In this document: positions 1 to 8,342 of the stretch, piece by piece
Numbering within the stretch: position 1 is the stretch's first letter
Layout of the letters: each line of letters begins with the position of its first letter
From: Pseudovibrio brasiliensis
Lineage (GTDB): Bacteria; Pseudomonadota; Alphaproteobacteria; Rhizobiales; Stappiaceae
Length of the DNA stretch: 64,000 bases
Reading direction: 5' to 3'
Assembly: GCF_018282095.1 (NCBI RefSeq)
Contig: NZ_CP074126.1
Location: forward strand, 4,315,841 to 4,379,840
Notes under the pieces: model-generated
Databases searched by the model: none
What the model was told of the DNA's origin: nothing
The model's input: the letters and a program-made list of their open reading frames with translations, nothing else
Position numbers and translations under genes: made by a program

Positions 1-486
1 CCCCTTAAGCCAACACTTATCATCCCATCCCCAAAACTTATGCCCGCTAAGACCCACACCACATAGCAGCAAACATAGTCAGACCAGATGCGTACATACC
101 TCGTTCGCATCAATAACCCCACCATTCCACCAAACGCTCAAACTAACTCCTCCTCAAGTCCCAACTTCACACCATTCCCAAACCGGAACTCTTTTCCAGC
201 CACTAGCTCACCAGCCCTGAAGTCTTAAGGAGAACATTACAGGAATAGACCACGACCAAAACAAGCTCCATGCTCTAACCATGCAACATCGCAGACGGAC
301 AAGTCCGGGTTCTTTGAAAACTGAAAAACGAAAAGCACCACCTCACCACAAAGCTGGAAGAAGTATGTAATGCAAGCCAGTCTCCCAGACTCTAGTCACG
401 CCAACAAGGGATCATGCATCTAATAGAAGCAGCAAATGACTGTCAGCAGCTAAAACTACGAAAGGAGAAACTACCGAAAGCCAACA
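1..486. other. Non-coding left edge, no gene recognised
   Basis: No open frame here looks like a protein. The plus strand is strikingly poor in G and rich in A and C, unlike the coding DNA to its right. It lies downstream of the minus-strand TetR gene. I see no convincing terminator hairpin, tRNA or repeat. It may be decayed sequence or the 3' flank of a gene outside the window. Confidence 0.4.
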
Positions 487-1110
487 TCATCGCTTATGCA
501 AAAATTGCTCCAACAGGTAACGCCCCTCAAACTGCCAATGCGACAGGCGTCCCGTATGTCCCATAACCAGAAGGCCCATACAGTGAGCAATGGAACCAGC
601 AGTCCATTCCTTTGCTCGCTCACCAAACTCAGCAGCAGCACTGCATTCAATCATATGAACGGTTGCACCGACCTGGCGATTGAGCACAGCATCAAGCTCA
701 CGGCCCAGACCAACCGGCTTGAGGCCGTTGAACAGATATAGGCCAAGCGCAAGGTCATCTGGGCGGCTGTCATAAAAGTCAAAGAAAGCAAGTACTCCGG
801 CAGAGGCAGACCGTGCAGGAGATGCAGCACCCTCGATTGCTTCAGTCACTGCATGATGAAGCTGTTCGAGCGTTTCTTGCAAGACAGCACAATAGAGTTC
901 TTCCTTACCGTGGAAGTAAGGATAGATGGCTCCTGTCGTACAACCTGCAGCGCGGGCGATAGAGCGCATTGACGCTCCATCAAGTCCGTCTTGCGAAAAC
1001 ACGTCGCGGGCTGCTTTGACTATGAGTGAACGGCGCGTTTCACGCAAATGCTCAGCCCGCTTTTGCCGCGCCTCAACTTCTGCATCTTCCTGGTGATTTA
1101 AGTTGGCCAT
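487..1110 (-). CDS. TetR/AcrR family transcriptional regulator
   Basis: A 207-residue one-component repressor. The N-terminal third carries the TetR helix-turn-helix, with the pattern AARDVFSQDGLDGASMRSIARAAGCTT followed by GAIYPYFHGKEEL (about residues 33-72). The rest is a divergent all-helical ligand-binding domain. It starts 11 bp downstream of the crotonase-like gene and must be co-transcribed with it. A perfect 9+1+9 palindrome upstream of that gene (2007-2025) is the likely operator, so the protein probably autoregulates the pair. The ligand is unknown; an acyl-CoA or aromatic acid would suit the neighbour, but this is inference. Confidence 0.88.
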   Translation of the reverse strand: MANLNHQEDAEVEARQKRAEHLRETRRSLIVKAARDVFSQDGLDGASMRSIARAAGCTTGAIYPYFHGKEELYCAVLQETLEQLHHAVTEAIEGAASPARSASAGVLAFFDFYDSRPDDLALGLYLFNGLKPVGLGRELDAVLNRQVGATVHMIECSAAAEFGERAKEWTAGSIAHCMGLLVMGHTGRLSHWQFEGRYLLEQFLHKR

Positions 1111-1121
1111 GATTTCTTACA

Positions 1122-1979
1122 TTATAGAGGAGCATTTATCGGTCTGTTTGCGGTCCAGTCAAAGGTACCTTGATCACGCTCACGAACAGCCTGCTTCCAG
1201 GAGACATCTTCAGCGCGCTTCTTGAAGTTCATCCCTTCCGGGCTATGGCGAGTAATACCATCAAACAGCGTGGCAATCATTTGTGTCTGATAAAGCCCCA
1301 TGGACTCGATCGCCTGATTGATCATGAGTTTTTGCATCATCAACTGATTTACCGGAATACCTGCCATACGCTCTGCCAGTCTTTCAACTTCCGCATTAAG
1401 CTGATCAGCTGGCACGGCTTTGTGAACCAGCCCAATGCGCTCAGCTTCACGGCCATCAATCTTGTCACCCGTCAGCAACATACGCTTCGCACGTTCAGCA
1501 CCAAGCCGGTACACCCACATCGCAGTCGTTGGGCAGCCCCAAACACGCACTGGCATGTAGCCGATGTGAGCATCTTCTGACATCACGATCATATCTGAAC
1601 AAAGAGCAATATCAGAACCACCTGCAACGGCATGGCCATGCACCTTAGCGATAACAGGCCGGTAACTGCGCCATAATGACATGAACAGGTCCGTGTTCTG
1701 CTTCATAAAGGCATAGTCCTTCATCGGATCCCATGGCATTTCTTGTACACCCGGGTTGTTGCCCTCGGTTTCGGCATAGGCCGTCAGATCATAACCTGCA
1801 CAAAACGCCGGGCCGTTTCCTCCCAGCACGACCACATGAACACCATCATCTACGTTGGCTCGTGCCACACAGGCAGCCAACTCATGCGGAATATCCATAT
1901 CAATGGCATTCATCACATCAGGTCGATTTAATGTAATGCGCGCAATCCGACCGTCTTTCTCATAAAGTACCTTTGCCAT
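1122..1979 (-). CDS. Crotonase-superfamily protein (enoyl-CoA hydratase/isomerase-like)
   Basis: This 285-residue protein has the crotonase fold, seen in the oxyanion-hole segment GPAFCAGYDL and in HGHAVAGGSDIAL followed by LLTGDKI. Classical enoyl-CoA hydratases use two glutamates, one after the second glycine-rich segment (GGxxE) and one in a PE pair about 20 residues later. Here those positions are Asp (GGSD) and Val (MPV). A simple hydratase is therefore unlikely; other superfamily reactions (thioester hydrolysis, dehalogenation, isomerisation, C-C cleavage) are possible. The ATG is preceded by the strong ribosome-binding site GGGAGGGG. It is first in an operon with the TetR gene. Confidence 0.85.
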   Translation of the reverse strand: MAKVLYEKDGRIARITLNRPDVMNAIDMDIPHELAACVARANVDDGVHVVVLGGNGPAFCAGYDLTAYAETEGNNPGVQEMPWDPMKDYAFMKQNTDLFMSLWRSYRPVIAKVHGHAVAGGSDIALCSDMIVMSEDAHIGYMPVRVWGCPTTAMWVYRLGAERAKRMLLTGDKIDGREAERIGLVHKAVPADQLNAEVERLAERMAGIPVNQLMMQKLMINQAIESMGLYQTQMIATLFDGITRHSPEGMNFKKRAEDVSWKQAVRERDQGTFDWTANRPINAPL

Positions 1980-2006
1980 AATCCCCTCCCATAACGACTC
2001 AATTAA

Positions 2007-2025
2007 AATATAACAGTGTTATATT
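2007..2025. promoter_or_regulatory. Perfect palindrome, probable TetR operator
   Basis: AATATAACA-G-TGTTATATT is a perfect 9+1+9 inverted repeat about 28 bp upstream of the crotonase ATG. Size, symmetry and position suit a TetR dimer. The best candidate ligand is the TetR protein encoded at the end of the same operon. Confidence 0.7.
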
Positions 2026-2084
2026 GAGAGGAATTGGCCAAAAGAAGAACCTGGCAACACCATCAGTTACCGGGTTGTAAGGAG

Positions 2085-3185
2085 CTAGAGCTTTTCCAGA
2101 TTGGGAAGTGCCATGCGATCAAGGACGAGAAGAGGCGTGATCCACTGATCCGGGCGATTGTAAGCACCGCAAAAAATAGTGACGACAATATCAAGGGCAG
2201 GCACCACAAAAAGTCGCTGACCACCATTCCCAGCACCGGAGATGACAGGAAAAGCGCGATTGGCCGCTGGTACGAAATGCTCCTGCCAATACCAGGAATT
2301 GCTGTAGTGCGAACCAAACGCAGTTCTCACCTGCGGCGCCATGTAAGTCTCAAGCCATTTTTGAGAAACAATCTGTCGCTCATTCCATCGCCCACCAGCA
2401 GCAACCATCTGACCAACGCGGGTCAATCCTTCCGCCGTCAATCTTAGGCCGGAAGCTGGAGAAGGAACCCCATCCGAGCCACGCATCCATTGGAACTGCG
2501 AAATGCCAAGAGGTTCGAACAGCTGCTCTTTGGCAAACACCTCAAGATCCTGCCCCGTTCCCGCAGAAATCAAATGCCCCAACAAAGCGGTACAACCGCC
2601 ATTATAATGCCAACGCACGCCCGGCTGCTCGATGATTGGACGATCCAGAATAAAGCGATATCTATCTGGAGCATTCTCCATCATGATTTCACTGTTGCGT
2701 GGGTCAGAGTACGGCAAATCTTCGTTCCACTCAGTACCCATCGTCATGTTCAGCGCATTGCTGATGGTCCAGGCCGCACGCTGCGGGTCTTTTTTCAGAT
2801 CCGCATAGTCTGGAAAAGCGTCGAGCAAAGGCGCATCGGGTGATGGCACCTTGCCCATCCCCAAAGCAATGCCATAGAGCAAGCTGGTGATGCTCTTGGT
2901 CACAGAGCGCAGATCATGCAGTGTGTCACGCTCAAATTGCACAGTGCCCAGATCATCTGCCCAAGCAAAATCCCGCCCTTCAAAAAAGTGCTCAAACACA
3001 ACCCTGTCGCCATGGGCAATCATCACGCCATGCAAATCAGTCAGCAGCCCCGACTTCACGCCAAGTTCAAGTTTCTCAGAAAGATCATACGCTGTTTGGA
3101 ACTGAGCCTGCACTGCTCCAGCTCCGGCAGCCAAGGTCATGCTTCCAACCGCCATTTTCAGCACACTCCGTCTGTTCAATGTCAT
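2085..3185 (-). CDS. Beta-lactamase-fold serine hydrolase with Tat-type signal
   Basis: A 366-residue serine hydrolase of the class C beta-lactamase / 6-aminohexanoate-dimer hydrolase superfamily. The SxxK nucleophile motif is SVTK at about residues 94-97. A tyrosine motif, YNGG, lies near 205, and a C-terminal GNGGQ segment stands for the third motif. The frame extends to a TTG at 3278, but the ATG at 3185 is preferred because the protein then begins MTLNRRSVLK, which matches a twin-arginine signal followed by a hydrophobic stretch and AQA-like cleavage site. Export to the periplasm is likely. The substrate (ester, amide or peptide) cannot be read from the sequence. It lies between the crotonase and dehalogenase genes on the same strand, about 290 bp after the latter. 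Confidence 0.85.
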   Translation of the reverse strand: MTLNRRSVLKMAVGSMTLAAGAGAVQAQFQTAYDLSEKLELGVKSGLLTDLHGVMIAHGDRVVFEHFFEGRDFAWADDLGTVQFERDTLHDLRSVTKSITSLLYGIALGMGKVPSPDAPLLDAFPDYADLKKDPQRAAWTISNALNMTMGTEWNEDLPYSDPRNSEIMMENAPDRYRFILDRPIIEQPGVRWHYNGGCTALLGHLISAGTGQDLEVFAKEQLFEPLGISQFQWMRGSDGVPSPASGLRLTAEGLTRVGQMVAAGGRWNERQIVSQKWLETYMAPQVRTAFGSHYSNSWYWQEHFVPAANRAFPVISGAGNGGQRLFVVPALDIVVTIFCGAYNRPDQWITPLLVLDRMALPNLEKL

Positions 3186-3475
3186 TCTGACGACCCTATT
3201 CCTGTGCCGAGATATATCCTTGCTCGCAAAACTCGTGAGATGGTTGAAAGAGATCCCGGCAGAAAAGCCAACTAGCAAAATCTAGTAGTATTTATTGTGG
3301 TTCCAAAACGGAAAAATCAAAGATTTTGGAAAGATCATTGAAGGCACACCAACGTGTCACCCTGCGCACAAAACGCAAGATCCAGATTTAAGATAGAAAC
3401 TACTTCCTACTCCATCAAGGAGGAAACAAGCATCCCCGCCCTGAAACCAAAAAGAAAACACTGCGTATTTTTCAC

Positions 3476-6400
3476 CTAAAGCTCAAGCAGAAGCTCTGCG
3501 CCTGCGTCTTTTGCACGGGAGCAGCATAGAACCAGAGTGTCTTCCTTCTCTTTTCCGCTCAGCACAAAGTCACGGTGCTCAACATCTGCACCTTTGTATT
3601 TTGCGGTGCAGACGCCACAAATACCGTCCGAGCACTTGGTTGGAACAGAAATACCCTTCTCATTCAGCACGTCCGCTGCGCTTTTGTCCTCAGGGATCTC
3701 AATGCGCTCACCCGTTGAGGCCAGTTTCACAAAGAAGCTGGTATTCACATAGTCACCCTGATCGGGAACGAAGAAGTATTCCTTGTGCAGGCTCTCTTCC
3801 GCCCAGCCATTGGCAGCAGCCGTATCCAACACCCCATCCATGAAGACATCAGGACCACACGTATAGACATGATAGCCATCCTCATAGTTGGCGAGAATGG
3901 ACTTCAGATCAGCGCGCGTGCCTTCGCTGGAACAATGAATGAAGGCTTTATCTGCCCAAGGTGCGTTTTGGATTTCTTCGATGAAGCCCGCTTTATGGCG
4001 ATGGCGGAAGCAGTAATGCAGCTCAAAAGGTTTGCCAAGCGCATGCAGCCGGTGCGCCATGGCAATCATCGGCGTTACCCCGATACCACCACCAAACAAG
4101 AGCGTCTTCTTGGCATCTTCATGCAGTGGGAAATGGTTGATCGGCTTGGAAATGAAGACACGGCGTCCTTCGTGGAAAATCCGGTGCATCAACGCTGAAC
4201 CGCCGCGCCCTTCTTTTTCTTCCAAAACGCCAATAACATACTTGCTGTTATCTGCCGGATCACCTGCCAGTGAGTATTGGCGCAGGAACTCAGGCGCAAC
4301 AACCACATCGATATGGGCGCCCGCCTCAAATACGGGAAGTGGAGAGCCATCATCCAGCGTAAACTCGTAACGAGACACGCCTTCAGCTTCCGCATTCACT
4401 TTGGATAGGCGCACCGCCAAGACAGGCGAGGAGCTTGCACTCACCTCGTAAACAGGAGCAAGGTCGTTAGACCCGAAAGCGAGGCGAGCCTTGTACTCTT
4501 CCGCAGAAATCATGCTCTGATAGGCTTTGATGCCCGCTTCACGGTCCATCATAAACGGGAACGGCCACGGATGCGGTGCGAGGTTGGCTGGGTATACGGC
4601 GAGGGTCTGGTCTTCGTATTTCAGGTCGAGGTCCAGCTGCAACTCACGCGCGTTGGTCTCCTCCGCAATCACGTAGTTGCCTTCGCCGCTGGCAACCAGA
4701 TCCCACCACCATTTTTTGACCGGATTGATGGAACCATTCCCCAGCTTGTCATCAAGCTTAGCAAGCATCTTGGCCGAAGATGGCATCTTCATAGCCGTCC
4801 AGCGGAATGGGGCTTCGCTGAACAGCCCTTCAAGGTTCCATGGACAGGTTTTCATACAGCGGCCACACAAGGAGCCAGCTGGTTGAGACACGCGGTAGCG
4901 AGCGCACTTCTCGGAGTCTGACTTCCAGATCTCGTAACCGTTGAACATACGCTTCGGTCCGGCAGTGATCGCGCCGGATGGGCACTCGCGGGCGCACTTG
5001 TTACAGCTTTCGCAGAACCGCTGCAGGCCGAAATCGATGGGCTTGTCGTAGGTGAACGGCATATCGGTGGTCACAACGCCGGACTTCAGACGCGGGCCGA
5101 GATATGGGTTCAGAATAACCTCGCCAATGCGGCTCACTTCGCCAAGGCCGGAAAGCAGCAGCAGCGGTGGTTGGAGCACTTCGCCGTCCACAACGGAGTG
5201 ACACCGCGCCGGATAACCAAGACGGCGGATTTGCTCAGCGACGATGCCGCCGATGATGGAGGTGCGCAGATAAGCACGCATAGACTGAGCGCCAGAGATC
5301 CAGTCATCTCCGCTAGCGCCTTCCATCGTCTCATGGCCCTGATCCACCAGAATGGAGATCGCGTTCTTATGATACGGCGTAATCGGCTCGCCGCGCGCAT
5401 CGTGGGAGTAATAGGCGTAGTCCGGGCAGCGGGACAGGCCAACGGCATCCGCGCCGAGGAAATACAACGCTGACTTCACGTTGGCCGCGTTCTTATCCGG
5501 ATCCATCGCGCTCCTTGAGACTTCCGGAGCTGTATCACCATCCTGCAGCAGGATCAGCGCAGCAAGGGCGCGGCGGGCGCAGTATCCCATCGGGTTCTTT
5601 GCCAAATAGCCGCCGTTTTTGGCAGCCTCCTGCAACGTCTTCCCCATATCGCCGAACAGCGCACGGGCAAACATGTCAGTTCGCTTGGGAACACGCGGCA
5701 CGCGCGGCTCATCAATGAAGGTGGTCGTCTCTTCAACCCGCTTGATCCGCTCAAACGGAAACGCCCCCATGTGATAGTCACGGTTTTCATAGGGCTTACG
5801 GTTGAAGGCGTTTTTGAACGTTCTCATACCCAGCTGCCAGGCAGGGCCGTGAGAACTCCAGATATCCGCAAGGTTGCGGGGCGCAAGCGGTTGATCCGGC
5901 GTCAACTCCAACATGGTGGTGATTGCGGCCAGAGTGAACTCGCGGCCAACATACGGATTGGAAACAACCGTCTCACCGTCCTTCTCCACCACCTCAACAA
6001 GACCGGCAGAAACAGCAAGCCGGTTCAGATCCACATCCGCACTGCTGGTGGTGTGCGCACGCGCTTCCACACCCAGCAGGCGCAGATAGTTGGCCAACAC
6101 CACCGCCACTTCTGCCGCCCGAATGGCAGAGCGCTGTTCGCAGGTGCCGGTGATCCAGTCCCCGCCCGGCTCGTCGGCTCTCGGCACCCGTGGATGTTCC
6201 ATCAACACAACAAGTGCAGACCCATGATGTGTCACGGGTCCGGGCGTGGCAGCCGCACTGTCGCGCACATCTGCCATAGTCACATCGATACCGGCAGCAA
6301 GCGTCTTCGGTTGGAATGTCTGCAGGTCTTTCGCAAGCTTATCCAGGTCCGGATTGCGCAATGGCTGATCAAGGAAGTGCTCAGGAACCAGATCACAGGT

Positions 6401-6700
6401 TCCCATCATGGTCGCATCAAAGAAGTAACCCGCGGCCTTCAGGTGATTGGCCCGCTCCTGCGGATCTTCAGGAATTTCAGAGAGCTTGGCATTGTGCGCG
6501 CCGTCACGGATCGCATCCATGATCGCACTGAACGATGCCATCGAGTTGCTTAGGATCTCGGGATTGTCAGCTTGAGAGTAAATCGTTGGCTGCACACGGG
6601 GCACACGCCCCAGATCAACAACCCTATGCGTCCGCTTCAGTCGTTCAGAAGGATACGGCCCAAGATGAACCTTTCTGTTTTTGTATGAAAACAGACGCAT
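3476..6700 (-). CDS. rdhA: Self-sufficient reductive dehalogenase (RdhA fused to FMN/NAD/2Fe-2S reductase)
   Basis: A 1074-residue cytoplasmic enzyme of the catabolic reductive dehalogenase type (BhbA/NpRdhA group), expected to remove halogen from halo-aromatics using cobalamin. Residues about 10-300 and 305-560 are an internal repeat: HLGPYPSERLKR is echoed by YHMGAFPFERIKR, and GGDWITG by GDDWISG. The second copy is the probable cobalamin-binding catalytic unit, with a Tyr-rich CPDYAYYS segment near 425. Two 4Fe-4S motifs follow (CESCNKCARECP and CGRCMKTCP, about 563-625). The C-terminal third is a phthalate-dioxygenase-reductase-like module: RQYSL (flavin, about 808), GGGIGVTPM (NAD, about 873) and a plant-type 2Fe-2S set (C-x4-C-x2-C, about 1022, plus a later Cys). 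There is no Tat signal and no RdhB anchor nearby. The ATG at 6700 follows GGGGGAG; the upstream TTG is rejected. Confidence 0.9.
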   Translation of the reverse strand: MRLFSYKNRKVHLGPYPSERLKRTHRVVDLGRVPRVQPTIYSQADNPEILSNSMASFSAIMDAIRDGAHNAKLSEIPEDPQERANHLKAAGYFFDATMMGTCDLVPEHFLDQPLRNPDLDKLAKDLQTFQPKTLAAGIDVTMADVRDSAAATPGPVTHHGSALVVLMEHPRVPRADEPGGDWITGTCEQRSAIRAAEVAVVLANYLRLLGVEARAHTTSSADVDLNRLAVSAGLVEVVEKDGETVVSNPYVGREFTLAAITTMLELTPDQPLAPRNLADIWSSHGPAWQLGMRTFKNAFNRKPYENRDYHMGAFPFERIKRVEETTTFIDEPRVPRVPKRTDMFARALFGDMGKTLQEAAKNGGYLAKNPMGYCARRALAALILLQDGDTAPEVSRSAMDPDKNAANVKSALYFLGADAVGLSRCPDYAYYSHDARGEPITPYHKNAISILVDQGHETMEGASGDDWISGAQSMRAYLRTSIIGGIVAEQIRRLGYPARCHSVVDGEVLQPPLLLLSGLGEVSRIGEVILNPYLGPRLKSGVVTTDMPFTYDKPIDFGLQRFCESCNKCARECPSGAITAGPKRMFNGYEIWKSDSEKCARYRVSQPAGSLCGRCMKTCPWNLEGLFSEAPFRWTAMKMPSSAKMLAKLDDKLGNGSINPVKKWWWDLVASGEGNYVIAEETNARELQLDLDLKYEDQTLAVYPANLAPHPWPFPFMMDREAGIKAYQSMISAEEYKARLAFGSNDLAPVYEVSASSSPVLAVRLSKVNAEAEGVSRYEFTLDDGSPLPVFEAGAHIDVVVAPEFLRQYSLAGDPADNSKYVIGVLEEKEGRGGSALMHRIFHEGRRVFISKPINHFPLHEDAKKTLLFGGGIGVTPMIAMAHRLHALGKPFELHYCFRHRHKAGFIEEIQNAPWADKAFIHCSSEGTRADLKSILANYEDGYHVYTCGPDVFMDGVLDTAAANGWAEESLHKEYFFVPDQGDYVNTSFFVKLASTGERIEIPEDKSAADVLNEKGISVPTKCSDGICGVCTAKYKGADVEHRDFVLSGKEKEDTLVLCCSRAKDAGAELLLEL

Positions 6701-6764
6701 AATATTCTCCCCCAAACCGGTGTGAGCTTGGCGATGCTCTTTCTCCGGCTTTTTTTAAGCAGCA

Positions 6765-6798
6765 GCAGTAGTACAGCCCTCCCCGACCGGACTACTGC
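6765..6798 (-). other. Stem-loop in the rdhA leader
   Basis: GCAGTAGT and ACTACTGC form a perfect 8-bp stem around an 18-nt loop, 65 to 98 bp upstream of the rdhA ATG. It is not followed by a U-run on the sense strand, so it is not a normal terminator. It could be a leader structure or an operator palindrome. I saw no cobalamin-riboswitch B12-box. Confidence 0.4.
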
Positions 6799-6815
6799 GA
6801 AAATTCAACAATCAA

Positions 6816-6843
6816 CTCATAGGCATTGCTGAGCTCATGTCAA
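6816..6843 (-). promoter_or_regulatory. Candidate sigma70-type promoter for rdhA
   Basis: On the minus strand TTGACA (6843-6838) and TATGAG (6821-6816) are separated by 16 bp. This would give a leader of about 110 nt containing the stem-loop at 6765-6798. The -10 match is imperfect. The rest of 6844-7114 shows no gene; the short plus-strand frames there have no family features. Confidence 0.3.
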
Positions 6844-7114
6844 CAATAAGCGCCTGGATCACGACGACGTGAAAGGAAAGCCGCAGCTAAACGACAATAT
6901 AATTGCCAGCAAAGCGATCACAATTGAGATTTTCACTCAAATCACCTCGCATTTAAGGGGATACTGCCAGTTTCAACCCGGCACTATCCAGTCTCAATCC
7001 CATCTACCGGAACCGGCTAGAGGCACACCAGCAAGCCGTAGAAGCAGCATATGATCACCAAATCCGTTTCAGCCAAATCACAGAAATGCGGAGGACTGCG
7101 CCATCATCCGCACA

Positions 7115-7150
7115 TAAAAAAGAGGCTCAGCATTTTCAGCTGAACCTCTT
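7115..7150 (-). terminator. Rho-independent terminator
   Basis: On the minus strand AAGAGGTTCAGC pairs with GCTGAGCCTCTT (one G-T pair, short loop) and is followed by a T-run. It sits 23 bp after the stop of the small secreted protein gene and separates it from rdhA. Confidence 0.85.
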
Positions 7151-7172
7151 ATGCGATGGAGTTTGCGAGCTT

Positions 7173-7556
7173 TTACTTGATCTCAATCTCATAGGTATTT
7201 CCGCCGGAGATCACGCGACCTGACGTGTACATCCGAAACTTCGTCACCACTTTATCTGTGCCGCGAAAGTCCTTGTCCGGCGAGTAGTACATGATCAAAT
7301 CATTCGTCACCTTACCCGCGCACTTACCTGCAGAGCTTGGCAGAGCAGAACGAGATTGCACAAAGCGCACAACACCATGCTCCGGCTTTTTGACGAAAGA
7401 GACCTTGGGCAGCGCTGCGGAGCCGCAGGTTTCTGGAACGTAATAGCTATAAACGTTGAGTTTTGCGGTGCGATTGGCTGCAACCTGCTTCCGGATGATC
7501 TCTGCATTTACACTGAATGAGAACATCACAAACACGAAGACTAAAAAATACTTCAT
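7173..7556 (-). CDS. Small secreted Ig-/cadherin-like protein
   Basis: A 127-residue protein starting with a clear signal peptide (MKYFLVFVFVMFSFSVNA). The ATG at 7556 is chosen over the upstream start because it places this peptide at the N-terminus and has GGGAG before it. The mature part is beta-rich. It contains a YSPDKDFRGTDKV segment that resembles the conserved turn of bacterial tandem Ig/cadherin-like domains (YxPxxDFxGxD). Two cysteines could form a disulfide. It is a single domain, monocistronic, and ended by a strong terminator. The role is unknown; a periplasmic binding or surface protein is plausible. Confidence 0.75.
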   Translation of the reverse strand: MKYFLVFVFVMFSFSVNAEIIRKQVAANRTAKLNVYSYYVPETCGSAALPKVSFVKKPEHGVVRFVQSRSALPSSAGKCAGKVTNDLIMYYSPDKDFRGTDKVVTKFRMYTSGRVISGGNTYEIEIK

Positions 7557-7781
7557 CGCAATTCTCCCAAAATTTAAATCAAAATTATATAAACTAGAGA
7601 ATCGACAAAGCACAATAAAACATATGTAATATTCATATTGAGCACACAGATAGATCTATTCTTTAATTTCAAGCATCTCCTTTACGTCAGGTTCCATTTT
7701 AGCAAAACAACACAAGCTAATATTTAGAATACGAAATCTAGTTCTACATCGAATTCTTATAAATCATTGATTGTGCAAGGC

Positions 7782-8318
7782 TCATGCAGATATTCGCAGC
7801 ACTTGAGTGACCAGTTCATCTCGCGTAAGCCGTCCATCCAACCGCAAAGCTGGCTTGCCGCAGCTTTTCATCCACGCCTCATGCCGATGCCGGCTTCTGC
7901 CATTAAAATCAGGATTTTCGTATTGTGATGCCCATTTAAAGAAGGCCTCATGGATCTCAAACATGTCCCCTCCTTCCAGAATGCGGTCTCCAAAACGCTC
8001 CTGCTCTCGCTTCTTCAGGCGTTCCAACCGCAACTCTTGCGGCAAGCTGAGAAAAACAATCAGGGTCGCATCCGCTATAAAATCTCTGGCCCAGTTCTCG
8101 CAAGCACCAGTCAACACCCAGCTTCCGTCTCCCAGAACTGGCGCCATAAGCTTCACCCGCTCTTCCTCAGACCGCTTAATGGAAAACGGAGGATCTGTTT
8201 GCTCCCAGAAGTAATCGTCTGAATCTGCATGAGGAATGGAAAGAGCTTGTGACAAGCCACACCCAAGCGTGGTTGACCCGGAACAGGAAGCCCCGAAAAC
8301 ATAAATTCGATTGTGCAT
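7782..8318 (-). CDS. P-loop nucleotide-binding protein (adenylate/shikimate kinase-like)
   Basis: A 178-residue P-loop protein. The Walker A-like loop at the N-terminus is GASCSGSTT, with Ser where the Lys of GxxxxGKS normally sits. This variant is common in a family of small AAA/adenylate-kinase-like proteins of unknown substrate. A DSDDYFW segment after the second strand and a basic lid (ERLKKREQERFGDR) follow, as in nucleotide and sugar kinases. It begins only 24 bp after the end of the decayed LuxR gene on the same strand, so it may be co-transcribed with the LuxR cluster. The substrate is unknown. Confidence 0.75.
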   Translation of the reverse strand: MHNRIYVFGASCSGSTTLGCGLSQALSIPHADSDDYFWEQTDPPFSIKRSEEERVKLMAPVLGDGSWVLTGACENWARDFIADATLIVFLSLPQELRLERLKKREQERFGDRILEGGDMFEIHEAFFKWASQYENPDFNGRSRHRHEAWMKSCGKPALRLDGRLTRDELVTQVLRISA

Positions 8319-8342
8319 CGCTAAAACCTTTTGGAAAGGAAA

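Noticed and set aside
6765-6798. Cobalamin riboswitch upstream of the cobalamin-dependent dehalogenase
   Set aside because: Only a simple hairpin is present; the B12-box and the multi-stem core were not found.
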